64,000 bases of DNA from Ooceraea biroi. Lineage: Eukaryota > Arthropoda > Insecta > Hymenoptera > Formicidae. This document shows positions 1-11,800 of the stretch, piece after piece. Where the stretch lies: the NCBI RefSeq assembly GCF_003672135.1, contig NC_039516.1:3083838-3147837 (forward strand), written 5' to 3'. Numbering within the stretch: the stretch's first letter is position 1; each line of letters begins with the position of its first letter. The notes under the pieces are model-generated. The model saw nothing but the letters and a program-made list of their open reading frames with translations. It was not told where the DNA came from and did not search any database. The translations under genes and the position numbers were made by a program.

Positions 1-102
1 GCCCGGTACGCGTAGAACTTAGACGTCAGTTAGCCTTCTTGTATTTGGAGTACACAGTGTATGCATGTAGTTTTGTGTTTGCCCTTCCTGACTAACGTGC
101 AG
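1..102 (+). other. Intron of lingerer (3' part)
   Basis: Intronic sequence ending in a pyrimidine-rich stretch and the acceptor cag at 100-102. A gtacgc at 6 could be the preceding exon's donor, which would put exon sequence at 1-5, but five bases cannot establish this. Confidence 0.4.
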
Positions 103-1216
103 CCAACTACTGGTTACTATGACGCGGCCTTGGGCTATCAGACTACTGGTCCTGCTACGAGTCTTGGCGGCGGCCGGGGTGACGCGCTCTCCGGCGTGCA
201 GGGCGTGCAAGGAGTCCAAGGTGTGCAGGGAGCCTATACCAGTATTAGCGACGCCAGGTTCGCAAGAAACGACAGCAACGCATCGCCAGTTCCTTCCACT
301 ATGTCGCAGCAGGTGAGTCCGCTATTAATCAACTTGTAGAGCCGCGGCAGACGTGGGTGATGAGAATGTGCGAGAATTCACAAGAAATCGATGCGAAATT
401 TGCAGACAGCCACGCAGCATCAGCAGCCGATGATGAATCCTACTCTTCCTCCGGGATATGCGTACGCGTTTACGTATAGCAGCGGAATCATGCCAGGCGG
501 TTTCCAGTACGGGACTCCCGCTATCTATCCGGTAGGTCTCGCACCTTACGTCCCTTCCTGGTCCGCTTCGACGAATGAGCGCTCACCGAATCGATTTAAA
601 TCACAGCAAATCGCAACGGCCGGCAACGCCGGTACAAATAGCGGTGCGTACAGCGCTAAGCCGGGCAGTTACGGATCTGGATACGGTGCTGGCGCGAGTT
701 ATGATGCGCTAGCCTCCGCTGGTCCGTCCGGCGAGTACAAGGGCGCCGGTAGCAGTTACACCGGTACCCAGACCGGCAAGACCGGCACTTCCACTGGAAA
801 TACCAATACCGCCGGCTCCTCTGCAACGGATATCAGCGCCACGATGTACGCCAAGAGTCACGTAGCTCTCGGCAAAGTGAACGTAAGTGGTTCCTTCGAT
901 AGTCGTCCTTAGGAATCCCATGTATACTGTCTACATGTTCAATACATCGATCCTTTTACTATCGCAGTCTTATGAGAAACAGACTTTCCACTCCGCTACT
1001 CCGCCACCGTTCGGTCTCACGGGTAGCCAGAATGCTGGCTTGCCAGGTGGTTACGGCGCCCCGCACTTGTTCATCCCGACTATGCCGCATCAGCTGCACC
1101 AACCGCTCCATCAGGACAGTGGCAACAGCACTGGGCAAAGATCCAACACGAGCTCGCAGAATAAGGCGCAAGCAAAGCCTGGATACAGTCCGAGTTACTG
1201 GGCCGGCAGCAACTAA
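103..1216 (+). CDS. lig: Lingerer (UBAP2/UBAP2L family), C-terminal three coding exons
   Basis: Partial gene entering from the left. Coding exons are 103-312, 406-882 and 968-1216; all introns are phase 0 with GT-AG ends (acceptors end at 102, 405 and 967; donors gtgagt at 313 and gtaagt at 883). They encode 311 residues to a TAA stop. The sequence shows the UBAP2/UBAP2L/lingerer C-terminal signatures: TTGYYDAALGYQ in the first exon, MNPTLPPGYAY and GGFQYGTPAIYP in the second, then SYEKQTFHSATP, a PHLFIPTMPHQLHQ-like block, TGQRSNTSSQNK and a terminal YSPSYWAGSN. Family members are cytoplasmic RNA-associated proteins with an N-terminal UBA domain, which lies left of this window. Lingerer is known in Drosophila for roles in copulatory behaviour and growth control with FMR1, Rasputin and Caprin. 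The second exon is rich in Gly, Ser, Thr and Tyr, as expected of the disordered tail. Confidence 0.93.
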
Positions 1217-4200
1217 AGTTTTGCGCCTGCAACACGGGGAGAAAACGAAGTAATGTAACATCCTTCTATAGAGAAAACAGGTCGCCTGCTATTGTGAGAC
1301 ACGGTGGTGCGATGTATGGACTTTGACGTTACCAATGGTTAAAATGACAAACGTAATAGACAAAGAGAGACTTTTCACTTAAGACTAAACTGAGATTCTG
1401 ATACAGCACACGAGTCAATGCGATATAAAGAGTGAATAATTCCCGAAAATTGAAAGGTATATGCAATTATTATCATTGACCGGTTTATAACACTGACGAA
1501 CAATCAATTTCGATTTAAGCTCATGTTCAGTGACGCGATCCATAGTTTCTCTTTATTTGCTCGATTCCGCGGTCATTTCGATTGCAACACTGTGTTACAG
1601 TGTACTGGGACAGTAAAACAATTTTTTACATCTTATGCGATAAAACAGTTATTAGGTGTAAATCCTGTATAATAATTTGCATATTCCTTCTACGAATTGC
1701 ACTCGTGCCAAATGTAAAATTGTAGCGTTCGCAACGCGACGATTACGAGACGGATTACGGTCCGTGTAGATTACGATTAAAGCTATGACAAATTTCCGGC
1801 AATATTATGATACGCGACGAAGCCGGGTATCGCGACATGCGGCATGATTCGCGATATGATTCATCGGAAAAGGAAAATAGAAGAGTACCATCCGTTGAGT
1901 TTGCATCAGATCTCCTATATATTTACAGTGCAATTTGAATATATTGACTGAAGAGTGGTGATAAGAGTGTTTTTGTAATTCTTTTTCTTTTCTTTCTCTC
2001 GCGTATAATATAAGCATTTTGACTTAACAAACACGAAGAGCGCATTATTCTTTCTTTGCGAGGTGGCGTGAAAAAGTATGATAGCTGGTGTGTATAGAAA
2101 TGCGCAGTATGTGCAAATTTTTCGACGTAGTAGCATTATTACCCGACATATTCACGGCGTCGTTGTGAGAAGTGTGATTCGCACTTGCGTGTATTTGCTT
2201 TGAACGCGTTATGTATCTCTGTAACGGCAATCCATTTCTATTATTCATTAGCAATCATTAATGACACGCGTACGAGTTACATTATTATGCCGAAATTATT
2301 ACGTGTACGTAAATTCTTACTTGTAATTTTGTTTAAACGGAGAGCTACGTATGCACACAACTCACATTACTTCCCGATATATAAATAATTTAAAACCAAG
2401 TTTCAAATACAAGCAGCAAATATACACAACGGAATGATGTACTAACTTGCTAGTTTCGCTCTTTTATTATTTTTATATCTCTTATATCGCTACATTCGCA
2501 CATTTGGGCGAACTCGCGCGCGCGTAAAGCCGCATAAACTCTTCGTATTTCCCGTAGATTGACAATAACAGCACTTATATATTTTATTCTATCGGAATCT
2601 CTTAAATTACTACTCGTAAGAGCATCTCTCATGAAAGTCGGACTACAAAATAGATTATCTCAGCTTTCAGGCAGATATTAAAAGACTTTAATATCTAATC
2701 GTAATTAAACTTGTGAATGTTTTTATCAGAGACAATGTTACAATATCTACCTGGATGTAGATAACAGAAACATTCATCCTGCTGCTTCCAAATTCTCTCT
2801 CGTCTGTATATTTCAAATTGTATTAGTTGTAACATATTTTTTGTTTAACAAATTAGTCCCTGATGACACAATTTGAGGAATTTAATTTATAAAGATTATA
2901 ATTTTAGGTTCATTATCGATATGTTGTTTACTGAAAAATATCGTTTGAGACATGTCAAAAAGTGTCGCCAACCATTATTTGGCATGTTTCTGGACGTATC
3001 GAAAAGAAAATAAATAGATTATTTCGCGTGGAAGAGATTTTAAATATCATTAATTAAATAATCTTTATCCTTGTATTGCAATATTTTTTTTTGGAAAAGC
3101 GTTGATGTGATGTTAAATCAAAAGTTGCGGTTTTTTACAATTCCCTTGTAAACTAACCGCATTTTCGACACTCGCTCAAAATATAAGTGTGCAGAGATAA
3201 TGTGACGATTTTCCATTGTGACAACAAACGATCGTGCACTCACTATTTACTCACACAAGAAAATATGAGCTGAAAATTTGACTGAGAAGTCAACAAGAAC
3301 AAGAAAGGTCAAGACGAGATGAAGACAAGATCAACATGACGATTATCGTGACGAACAGAGCATAAAGTAACGATGTTTGTGCAGTAACAATGAGTAACAG
3401 CGACATTTGTATCTTTTTCATTGAGATTGTAATAAAAGAGAAGAAGCCATCATCGATTCCGTCTGGTGTACACATTCGTTGATATTGCATTATTCATGCT
3501 GATTAGAGCGTGCGAATTGTATAGTCGGTATACATATTAATCGGAAACGAAAATAACAGATTGACCAAACGGAATACACACATACACTCACATACGCATA
3601 TTTTGAAAATATATACTTTACATTTTTGCATTGTGAATAACGAACGAATCGCAGGTATTCCTCGGGGCGAGAGCAAGTAATAAAAAAAGCAAGCAAGTAC
3701 GTACGAACGAAAGAAAGAAAATGTGAAATGCGTTTTCACGAAGGTGCTGTGAGAATTGTTACGATGTTTGCGCGATTTGTACGATATTGAGAACGTGAGG
3801 AAAATGATGTTTCTTCTAGCACGAGTGGACCGACGGACCGACGGTCGTCAAAGCTTTACCAAGTACCGCTAATGTAAGCGAGAAGTAAATAGTTGTAAGT
3901 AAACTCTCGTTAGTAACTGCATATATATATAAATATATAAATACATAAACGCTCGTATATAAAAAAAAATGCGATATGAGTAGGATGCGTTTTGACGAAC
4001 TTGGAAGACCAAATGTAGATTAGCTTCCTTTTTGTTTTTTCGGGGAAAAGTGTAAATCTGTACTCATAAACTCTCTCGAGAAAAATGAAAATCGGGCTAC
4101 ATTGTCTTCGCCGTGGTCCCGCCGAATGCTGTGGACTACCCAGTCGCTCATTCTGATACGCGCATTCGACTATGAACACGTATGAACGTATGTGAACGCC

Positions 4201-4604
4201 GCCGGCCATCCACGGGGATGAACGATCGACGATATATCGGCCGGCAGATTCAAGTAACGTTTTCGTTTTGTATTAGTGTATGTTTTAGTCCATTCGCACT
4301 TATCGTGTATACTCGGATCAATTTAGGGCAAAAAAACAAGTATACTAAGTGTAATGTATAATGGAAAGTAAGGGGAAAAAGTAAAATAGAGGAAAGAAGC
4401 AAGAAAAAGAAAAAAAGAGCTGAGGTTCGGAGTTAAGCACGTTTGTTCTCATAATAATTATACATTAATAATTTTTGTATTTTTGTCAAATATTAACCGA
4501 TCGAACAGAATGCAAGATGCATTATGCCACACTACTGCTATTATATAATTAATAATAATAATAATAACTACTACTGTGTATAAATATGGATATATGAGAA
4601 TAAA
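1217..4604 (+). other. Probable long lingerer 3' UTR
   Basis: AT-rich stretch between the lingerer stop and the WDR13 promoter. I see no coding exon: open frames are short and low in complexity. Candidate polyadenylation signals AATAAA occur at 3009-3014 and 4599-4604, so the 3' UTR could be about 1.8 or 3.4 kb. The more distal signal lies about 0.75 kb before the WDR13 start. The extent is inference. Confidence 0.4.
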
Positions 4605-5364
4605 TGTATTAAAGAAGTCTTGTGATTTATACGTACCGTGGTGCAAACTGTGTATTTCGAGACTTGCAATAGACGCTTCTCCCAAATCCTAAAACGTTTC
4701 TTCTCTCCCTCGCAACAAATCCCGTAAAACGTACGAATTGTTACCGTGCAAGATACTGCGTTACTGCGTTTGTTCATTTTGAAGTTTGACCTCCCGCTCG
4801 ATCGATCGATAATTGCAACGAGTCTGCAGTGCGAGAGTCTGAACGTGGCTGCAAGTCGGCTGCAAGTGACGTAAATCGACGTAACCTGAAAGTACGAAAA
4901 AAAATCGCGATGAGAAGAAATAATTCAATCATTGGTGTACACTGATCATATCCCTCGGGAAAAACGGGAAACCCGGGATTGCGACTCATTCAAGGATGCT
5001 CGACGAGGTTAAAACGATCGGAGGAGGAAGGAAGGTTATGCGCGAAAGAAATGAAGTCGCGTTCTGCGGGGAGCGTAACGCGTTGCGGATTATAAACAAA
5101 ATGCATGTTTGATCTGATAGAAATAGAGAATAGATCTGATAGAAATAAAGAAGAGAAAAGGATATTCCATGACGTTCCGTGCCATCGATTCTATTTTTAT
5201 GCGGATTTCGTGCAAATCTCATTGTCAGTGAAAATCTCTTGCTACGCACCCGAGCTGTGTAGTTGCTCGGCGAGCCTTTTGAGAAGCATGTTTCCGTGGA
5301 GTGCCGCGAAATCCAAGATACATTTATGGCAGAATCACTAGGCGGAATTAGCGCATCGCGGAAA
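4605..5364 (+). promoter_or_regulatory. Lingerer-WDR13 intergenic region and WDR13 5' UTR
   Basis: Lies between the distal lingerer polyA signal and the WDR13 start codon. No clear TATA box. It should hold the WDR13 promoter by position only. An ORF open upstream of the chosen WDR13 start runs in frame from 5263 and contains an additional ATG at 5326. Confidence 0.3.
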
Positions 5365-6908
5365 ATGGCCACTGCGTGGCACCAGCAAGTGTTCGCGCTC
5401 GACGCGAAGTACAATACACTGCGGGCTAACAAGTTACCCAGTCTAGGTACATAATATAGTACTCATTTAACGTGGCAATCCGGGTTGAATCCGTACATCA
5501 TCGAGTTCCTGTTGCAGGTATGTTGTACATTCGTCGGAGGAACCAGCTGCTCCGCGAGAAACCGTCCAGGGACCCAGAGATCGGTGCGCGCTATTTAAAA
5601 CTGCGATCGGAATTGCTGCGCCGCCGTTACGGAGAGAGGCAGGAGCAAAACAGCGTGGGCAGTCACACGATCAGCGAGGAGACGTCGGAGAACAAAGCAA
5701 AACATCACCTCGCGCAGCGGAGATCCACAGCGGAGAACTTCGCGTTCGCCGGGGTCCACCATGTATTCGATCAACACAAGGCAGCCGTGACGATGCTCAA
5801 GTTCGCCAATAACGATAGATCCAAGTTGTGTTGCGCGTCACTGGACGGTACGCTGTCCATATGCGAGGTCATCAGCACGCCGCCGAAGGTGATCGCTCTG
5901 CTGGAAGGTCACCGCAACGGTGTGACTGCTCTCGACTGGAGTATCAGCAACGACCTGATAGTTTCCTCCTCCCTCGACGCGACTATCAGACTCTGGAGAA
6001 TATGCGCAGACTCGGAGCCAGTGTGCTTGCGAGTGGTGAACGACCAGCAGCGGGCGGAAGTTCTCTGCTGCAGTTTTATCCCCGCCAATAATAATCTGAT
6101 AGTAGCCGGCAACTCCCAGGGACTGATTCAGATCTTGAATGTGTCCACTGGTATATACACGCGCGGTGGGTCCTGCAAAATCGGTGGGAAGGTCAGTCTT
6201 GTCGCGAGGAAGGAAACAGCGTCTCGAGAGAGAGAGGCTTCGTCTAAAATATTACGCATCATTCTTCAGATTCTTTCCCTCGCATGCGAGGGTAGCGGTG
6301 GCACCGTGATCTGGACCGGCAATGATCGAGGAGTCATAGTGTCCTTTCGGTTGGAACCTGGTGTAGGACGGTTGACCAAGTTGCAGAGGGTACAGGAGAC
6401 CAGTGGGATGATAACGAGTCTATCTTGGCGTTCCTGGATATCAAAGGATGCCCCTTGGGCGGCACTGCTAGTAAGCAGCGCGTGCAACGCTGTGTTGCTA
6501 TATCGCGTCGCGGACAGTCACGGTTCTCTACTTCTCTGGAGAAAGTATCCCATCAAGCACAGGTATCATTTTATAAATGTATATTTTGTTTTTTGATATT
6601 ACTTTCTTCAAACTGCTTTTCATTTACGATTTACGATAGTATTCATCCGCAATTTTTGTAGGCATTATCCGTTGAGGTCTACCTTCTGCCCGCAAATGGG
6701 CGCGTGTTTGATAGCTACCGGATCGGAGGACGGGGCTGTCCATCTGCTGGATTCAGCGAGAGAGGGAAAGGCCGCGAAGATCAATCGACTGCACGGTCAC
6801 GCAACGCCTACGTTGGCTCTATCTTTTAATTACGACGAATCTCTACTTGCGTCCGCAGATCACGACGGACTGATTATCCTGTGGCGCAATCATCAACGTC
6901 ATTTGTAA
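5365..6908 (+). CDS. Wdr13: WD repeat-containing protein 13 (WDR13) orthologue, complete
   Basis: Exons 5365-5446, 5518-6191, 6270-6562 and 6662-6908 give a 431-residue protein, slightly shorter than human WDR13 (485). The start at 5365 (MATAWHQQVFALDAKYN) was chosen because it aligns with the vertebrate N-terminus; in-frame ATGs at 5326 and 5263 are alternatives. The conserved YIRRRNQLLRE block spans the first intron, followed by ENFAFAGVHHVFDQH and WD repeats including LEGHRNGVTALDWS...SSSLDATIRLWR, a GNDRG repeat, GACLIATGSEDGAVHLLD and a final LLASADHDGLIILWR. WDR13 is a nuclear WD40 protein linked in vertebrates to chromatin corepressor complexes and cell-cycle control; its insect role is not established. 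Intron 2 (6192-6269) is 78 nt and has no stop in frame. A polyA signal lies at 7214-7219. The gene converges on LMTK. Confidence 0.93.
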
Positions 6909-8892
6909 AATATTTTTCTGCCCGCGGAGAGTTTTTATGTCTCGTTTCGCTGATTGCTCGCAGATCCCGAAGCTGCAACGGTGAATTTTCGATCAAGACG
7001 TATCGGCAGGTCCGTTATGGTTTTTTTGCGATCTCTATCGCTTCTCCGAATGGAATTTCCTTTCTCGTAGCGAATCTTTGGACGAAAGAATTATGTTTAT
7101 TGATATATTTGTACATATTACGAGACATTTATATTTTATTGGAAAACGAGATTATTATTATTAAATTATTAATTAAAAAGTAAATCAGGAATTTTAAGAA
7201 GGTATGTTGATTGAATAAACAGTCTTTTCTGTATAACAATATATTAATTGTTCTCTATTTTATCTTATATTATAGTGAGCACAAAGCAGTATCAGTAGTA
7301 ATAGGTGTGGTAATAGCGAGAGACACGGCAGCACTCGTGGTGCCACGACAGCGGCGCGAGTTGATTTGTATATCTTTTTATCAATATCGCATACACTCGT
7401 GAAATAATATAGTGGCACAGATATCTTCCCCCTTTTCCCCTGTTTAATTTTCCGCTTTAATTACGCTAAACTACGTTTGCGTTCGATACTGTTTCATTGG
7501 TTCGTTCTTTGTTTAGCAGTCTCTCTATGTTTCCAATACGGATAATTATATAATAAGGTACATCATTGCAAAAGAACAAATACTTGTAAAAATTTCTCTA
7601 AAACTGGTACTCCATGATCGTGTCCGTGTTCGCGTGTCGCGCGCAAATTTGCGATTTTGTAGAAATACTCGTTTCTCAAGAATGTGCCATGTTAGATTGA
7701 TTAATGGTTACTTGTTTGTATTGCACACTTTCTCACACGGTATTGAAGCAAAGAATATACCGTAGTCCGTTACCTATCAACAACTACCTACCGTCGTTAC
7801 GTTACTGTAAAAGTAAGTAATAATATCTGATCCTTCTGTTATGTCGTTATAAGGAAAAGGCAGATGTAGACGTATCATGATCTCGTATGACGTATCGAGA
7901 GGGAGGGGACCGGATCGACGGATTCTCGTTTCAGTTTTACAATACACGCGAGTACTCCAATTCGAGCTCTCTTCTCTTCCTTCTTTCGATTCTAATATAA
8001 AACAAATTAATACACGCACGTATCGTATTCTCATCACAGACCTAATAAAAAGTAAAAATCTATCGATACGTCGCGCATATATATATCGCGTAAAAAATTA
8101 GTCGTGCAAGTCGTTCATCTTCACGTTCCTCCTTCGCCAAGAGTATATGCGGGAGATTGTATGTTCTGTATACTTTGCTATGCAATACTTCGATAATAGA
8201 GAGCGGATCTGTTAATAATGTTAATTAATATCATGAATTATGTGATGATAATGGATGCTCGTAAAGCAAAACGGTGACGCAAAAGGGAGATGGTTACGCG
8301 TCTCTTGTAAGAGGAGTCACAAAAATAATCGTATCGTTCTACGTAGGCACTACTCTGCTCGCGTTTAACGATCACGCTACAAACAATAACTATTTACACG
8401 CGCAACAAATCGTTCATCGTGATTTCGATGTAGCTCCTACAAAAAATCGATTGTCTAGAATTAATACTTGTATCCACTTTATACAGTCCTCCGGCCGTTA
8501 TCTAAACGTTCCATTCATGACGCAAGCCGTCATGCGAGTAGTGAGCTTTATCAATGTAAAGCCGCGCGACTATCTATATATTGACACGTGTTTCGTTCGT
8601 TTACTATAAGAACAACTGTAACAACTTTCGCTAACAAAAAAAAACTCCCCACTAGACAACCGATCGACAACTGTAGCCTCGAGTAAATATCCGCTACGCC
8701 TTTTTGCTATGTACATTTGTTCGAGATTCGTGTCACAGTAATAATCTCATCGATGATAAAAAAAAACCATCGGGCCAACCGCGCGATTAGCGAGGAAAAA
8801 TCACCACATTTTCTCACGACGAGATTGTTTCGGACGGACTTGGACTGAACTGTCTTTCATAAGTCTCCATTCCACGGACTCGAGTCACGAGC
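6909..8892. other. Convergent 3' UTRs of WDR13 (+) and LMTK (-)
   Basis: Non-coding stretch between two convergent stop codons. The plus-strand AATAAA at 7214-7219 fits the end of WDR13. The LMTK 3' UTR must come from the right side (read leftwards from 8892), but I could not fix its polyA site. No further exon is supported. Confidence 0.45.
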
Positions 8893-11800
8893 TCAAACAC
8901 TGCACTTCTCGATGGGCTCCAGCGTCTCCTGGCTATCACACTGTAAAATTCTTGTAGAAGATGAACCGACTCGGGGCCCATCCTCGTGAGGCACCTTTGG
9001 CAACGTGTTATCGTCATTTATTGGACTTGATACGATACATTGGTCCTGCATGACGTTCCCAGTGAGTTCCGACTCGTGGTTCTCTTTAACGTCTAATTGC
9101 TCGTCATCCGCGTGCGATTGCTTTACAGGAACGAACGAAGCGGACGGCGTACCGTTCGATGATACTAGATTCAACTTCAAACGGTCTCTAGTGTGTCTTA
9201 ACTCTCCTAATTGATGCTGCTGACACTGCTCGTACTCGTTCACGAAATCAACGTTGTTCTGTTGCGGCTCCCGCCGGCAGCTATCCGTCTCGTCCCGGTC
9301 GTCCGACAACGAAATCGCATTTGCGCCCGGGAAAAATTGGCTGACGTACCTGCTCTCGCCCGTCTGGAATTGAAACGGCCGATTCGAACTAGTGACGAAG
9401 AACTCCTCGTTTCCTGTAACCGAGACAAATGTGCAATTAGGCGTGTAGGCGCGCGCGTACGAATATCAAGTAAAAGCATATCGTCAAGATTTCATCTCAA
9501 TTAAAATTTATACGTACCAGTGTGATTGGCGTCATCGTAATCCAAAGGATACAGATCCAGTCGTGGTTCATCCATCATTTCCTCCCAATCTGTAAGACAG
9601 TCAAACCGTATTGTTATTTAAATCCAGATGTTGAAGAACAATTTTTAGACACGCGCAATTTAAAGTATAAATTGCGCGTAAAAAAGTATTCTGTACCAGA
9701 ATATGATGTCGGTTCCGAATTAGTAGTGATGTCCGCCTGGCTGTCCGCAGGTAACGTTTCCTTCGGGTATTCGTACACGCAGTGATAGCGCTGCTTCTTG
9801 AACCACACGCTCTTTTTCTGATCCTGAACAAATCGCGCACCCATTCAGTCCGATTGCAGAGAATGCGTGATTAAGCTACATCTATATTTAGCATATATAT
9901 GTCCAGCATATATAAATATATGTGCGCCTCAAATACCTCAAATTAAATCTGCAAGGAAAAGAGCGAGAGGAACGTTAAAGTTACATGCACTGTTTCTGTA
10001 CTTAAGCAATCGACACACCTACCAACTCATCCTAGCGGCAATCAAAAGAGGAAGAAGGCATTATTTTTTAATACCTGTGCGACGTACCAACGCGAATAAG
10101 TTTGTTAGCGGCGCATTCATCGCTTGCCATGCTTACCCCGGATTTTAGCGTTTTGTCCGGCGACCTCAATGCCGACCGATGAGGCGCTAACGCAGCGTTC
10201 CAAGCTGAAGGCGTGAATTCCTCTTCTTCCTCCTCGTCTTCGACACCCAAATCCTCCTCCTGCTCGACGCTCGCCGTGTTTGCTTCGTCGTTGTTCGTGG
10301 TACTCCTGACTCGTATCTGTTCGATATGCGGTTCGTTGTATCTCTGCAAACGTGAACGTTATATCGTGATTAGAGAAAAAGATCAGCAAAAGTGTCTGAC
10401 GCAGAGTTCTTGGCGAGGAAATAAATAACTTACTTTCCATACAAATTCTCCAGAACTCGAACTGTTATCCTCGTCCTCCTCCTCTCCCTCCTCGTCCTCC
10501 TCGTCCTCGTCCTCCTCTTCCTCTTCGTCTTCATCCTGGCTGTAACACTCGCGTTCTGTACCAAAACTCGTCGACATCAAGTCGTCTTGCAGCGGTAAGG
10601 GTAAAGGTAACGGGAACGATGAGGGTAACTGCTGCCACTTGGTTTCGTCCTCGGGACTCGGCAACGGCGCGCTACCGCTCGACTTCACGATACGCGGTCC
10701 GTCCTCTAACGGACGTGCTATTGAATAAGTGTAGTCTAAATTCTCCTCTTCGGACAGATCGCCATTCGTCGTGTCCCGATCCTCGTCTTGCAGTCGTTCC
10801 GCCAGTCCTTCCAATAATATCATCTCGTTTGTACGAGTGTCGACTAACAGCACGTCTTCCGACGGCACGGAGTCCTTCGAGGCGATAGACGCTTCTCTGG
10901 AGTTTGACATCAAAGAGTCGGAATTGACGGTGCTTTCCCGCTCCTCCAGGATCGGACTGAGTGGCGTTCCGTATACGTTGTATCTGTGGTAAAAAAATCA
11001 CATACGCTATTTATAATATTTATGTAAGAAAACAATTGTCACATTTAATTTAGATGAATTTTTCAGATAATTATACCTGATTGCGATATCGACACCTCCG
11101 CTAACTTGATTGGATGGATCCTCGTCGTTATCATCGTCATCCCACTGTTTACCGTACACGTCACTAGGATTCTCATCGTCGTGCGCCTCCAGGGATTCCA
11201 CAATCTGCATCTGAGCTTGAGGCAGCTTTTCTCGGAGTTCGTTGCGAATCGCCGTTACGAATTCTTCCTCCATACCGAACGATACGTAGGAATTGTCGCT
11301 ACGCAGACTCACCGTCGAACTATCTTCGTCCTCGTTCTCGTCGCCTTGCGAGTAATGCTCCGAGTCTCGTTGAGTATTGAAAGTATCTGCCTCCAATTTT
11401 AAAACAGCCTCCGTTTCCGAGCCGCGCGATTGAGCATTATCTTCGGCTGCCAGCTCTCCCGTTCTTTCAGAAAGAATCTTATCTTTGATTTCTATCAAAT
11501 TTTCCTGACTTATTTTTACATGATCCGGACTCTCTCTTTTCGTATTGATTGCTCGTGTTGAATCGAAATTGGCAACATCGATCCTTTTATTTTCATCCAC
11601 GTTCGTCGAAACTTGATCTAAATCAGAAACATTCTGTTTTATAGGCGATACGTTTTTCTCGACGCTAGACGCGGAAGTTATACCTCCCGTAATACTTTCA
11701 GAGCCAGCAGGAGTGGCGTAATATTCCGCGTCGAGAATAGTATCTAGTTCGAATAGAATTTGCAGCGGCTCTTCCTCCGGACACGACGGTTCCGAAATTG

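Noticed and set aside
10075..10136. Longer version of LMTK exon 5, using the donor at 10073-10074
   Set aside because: It ends in phase 2 and cannot join exon 6 in the conserved frame. The gtaagc donor after 10137 is stronger and gives phase 0.
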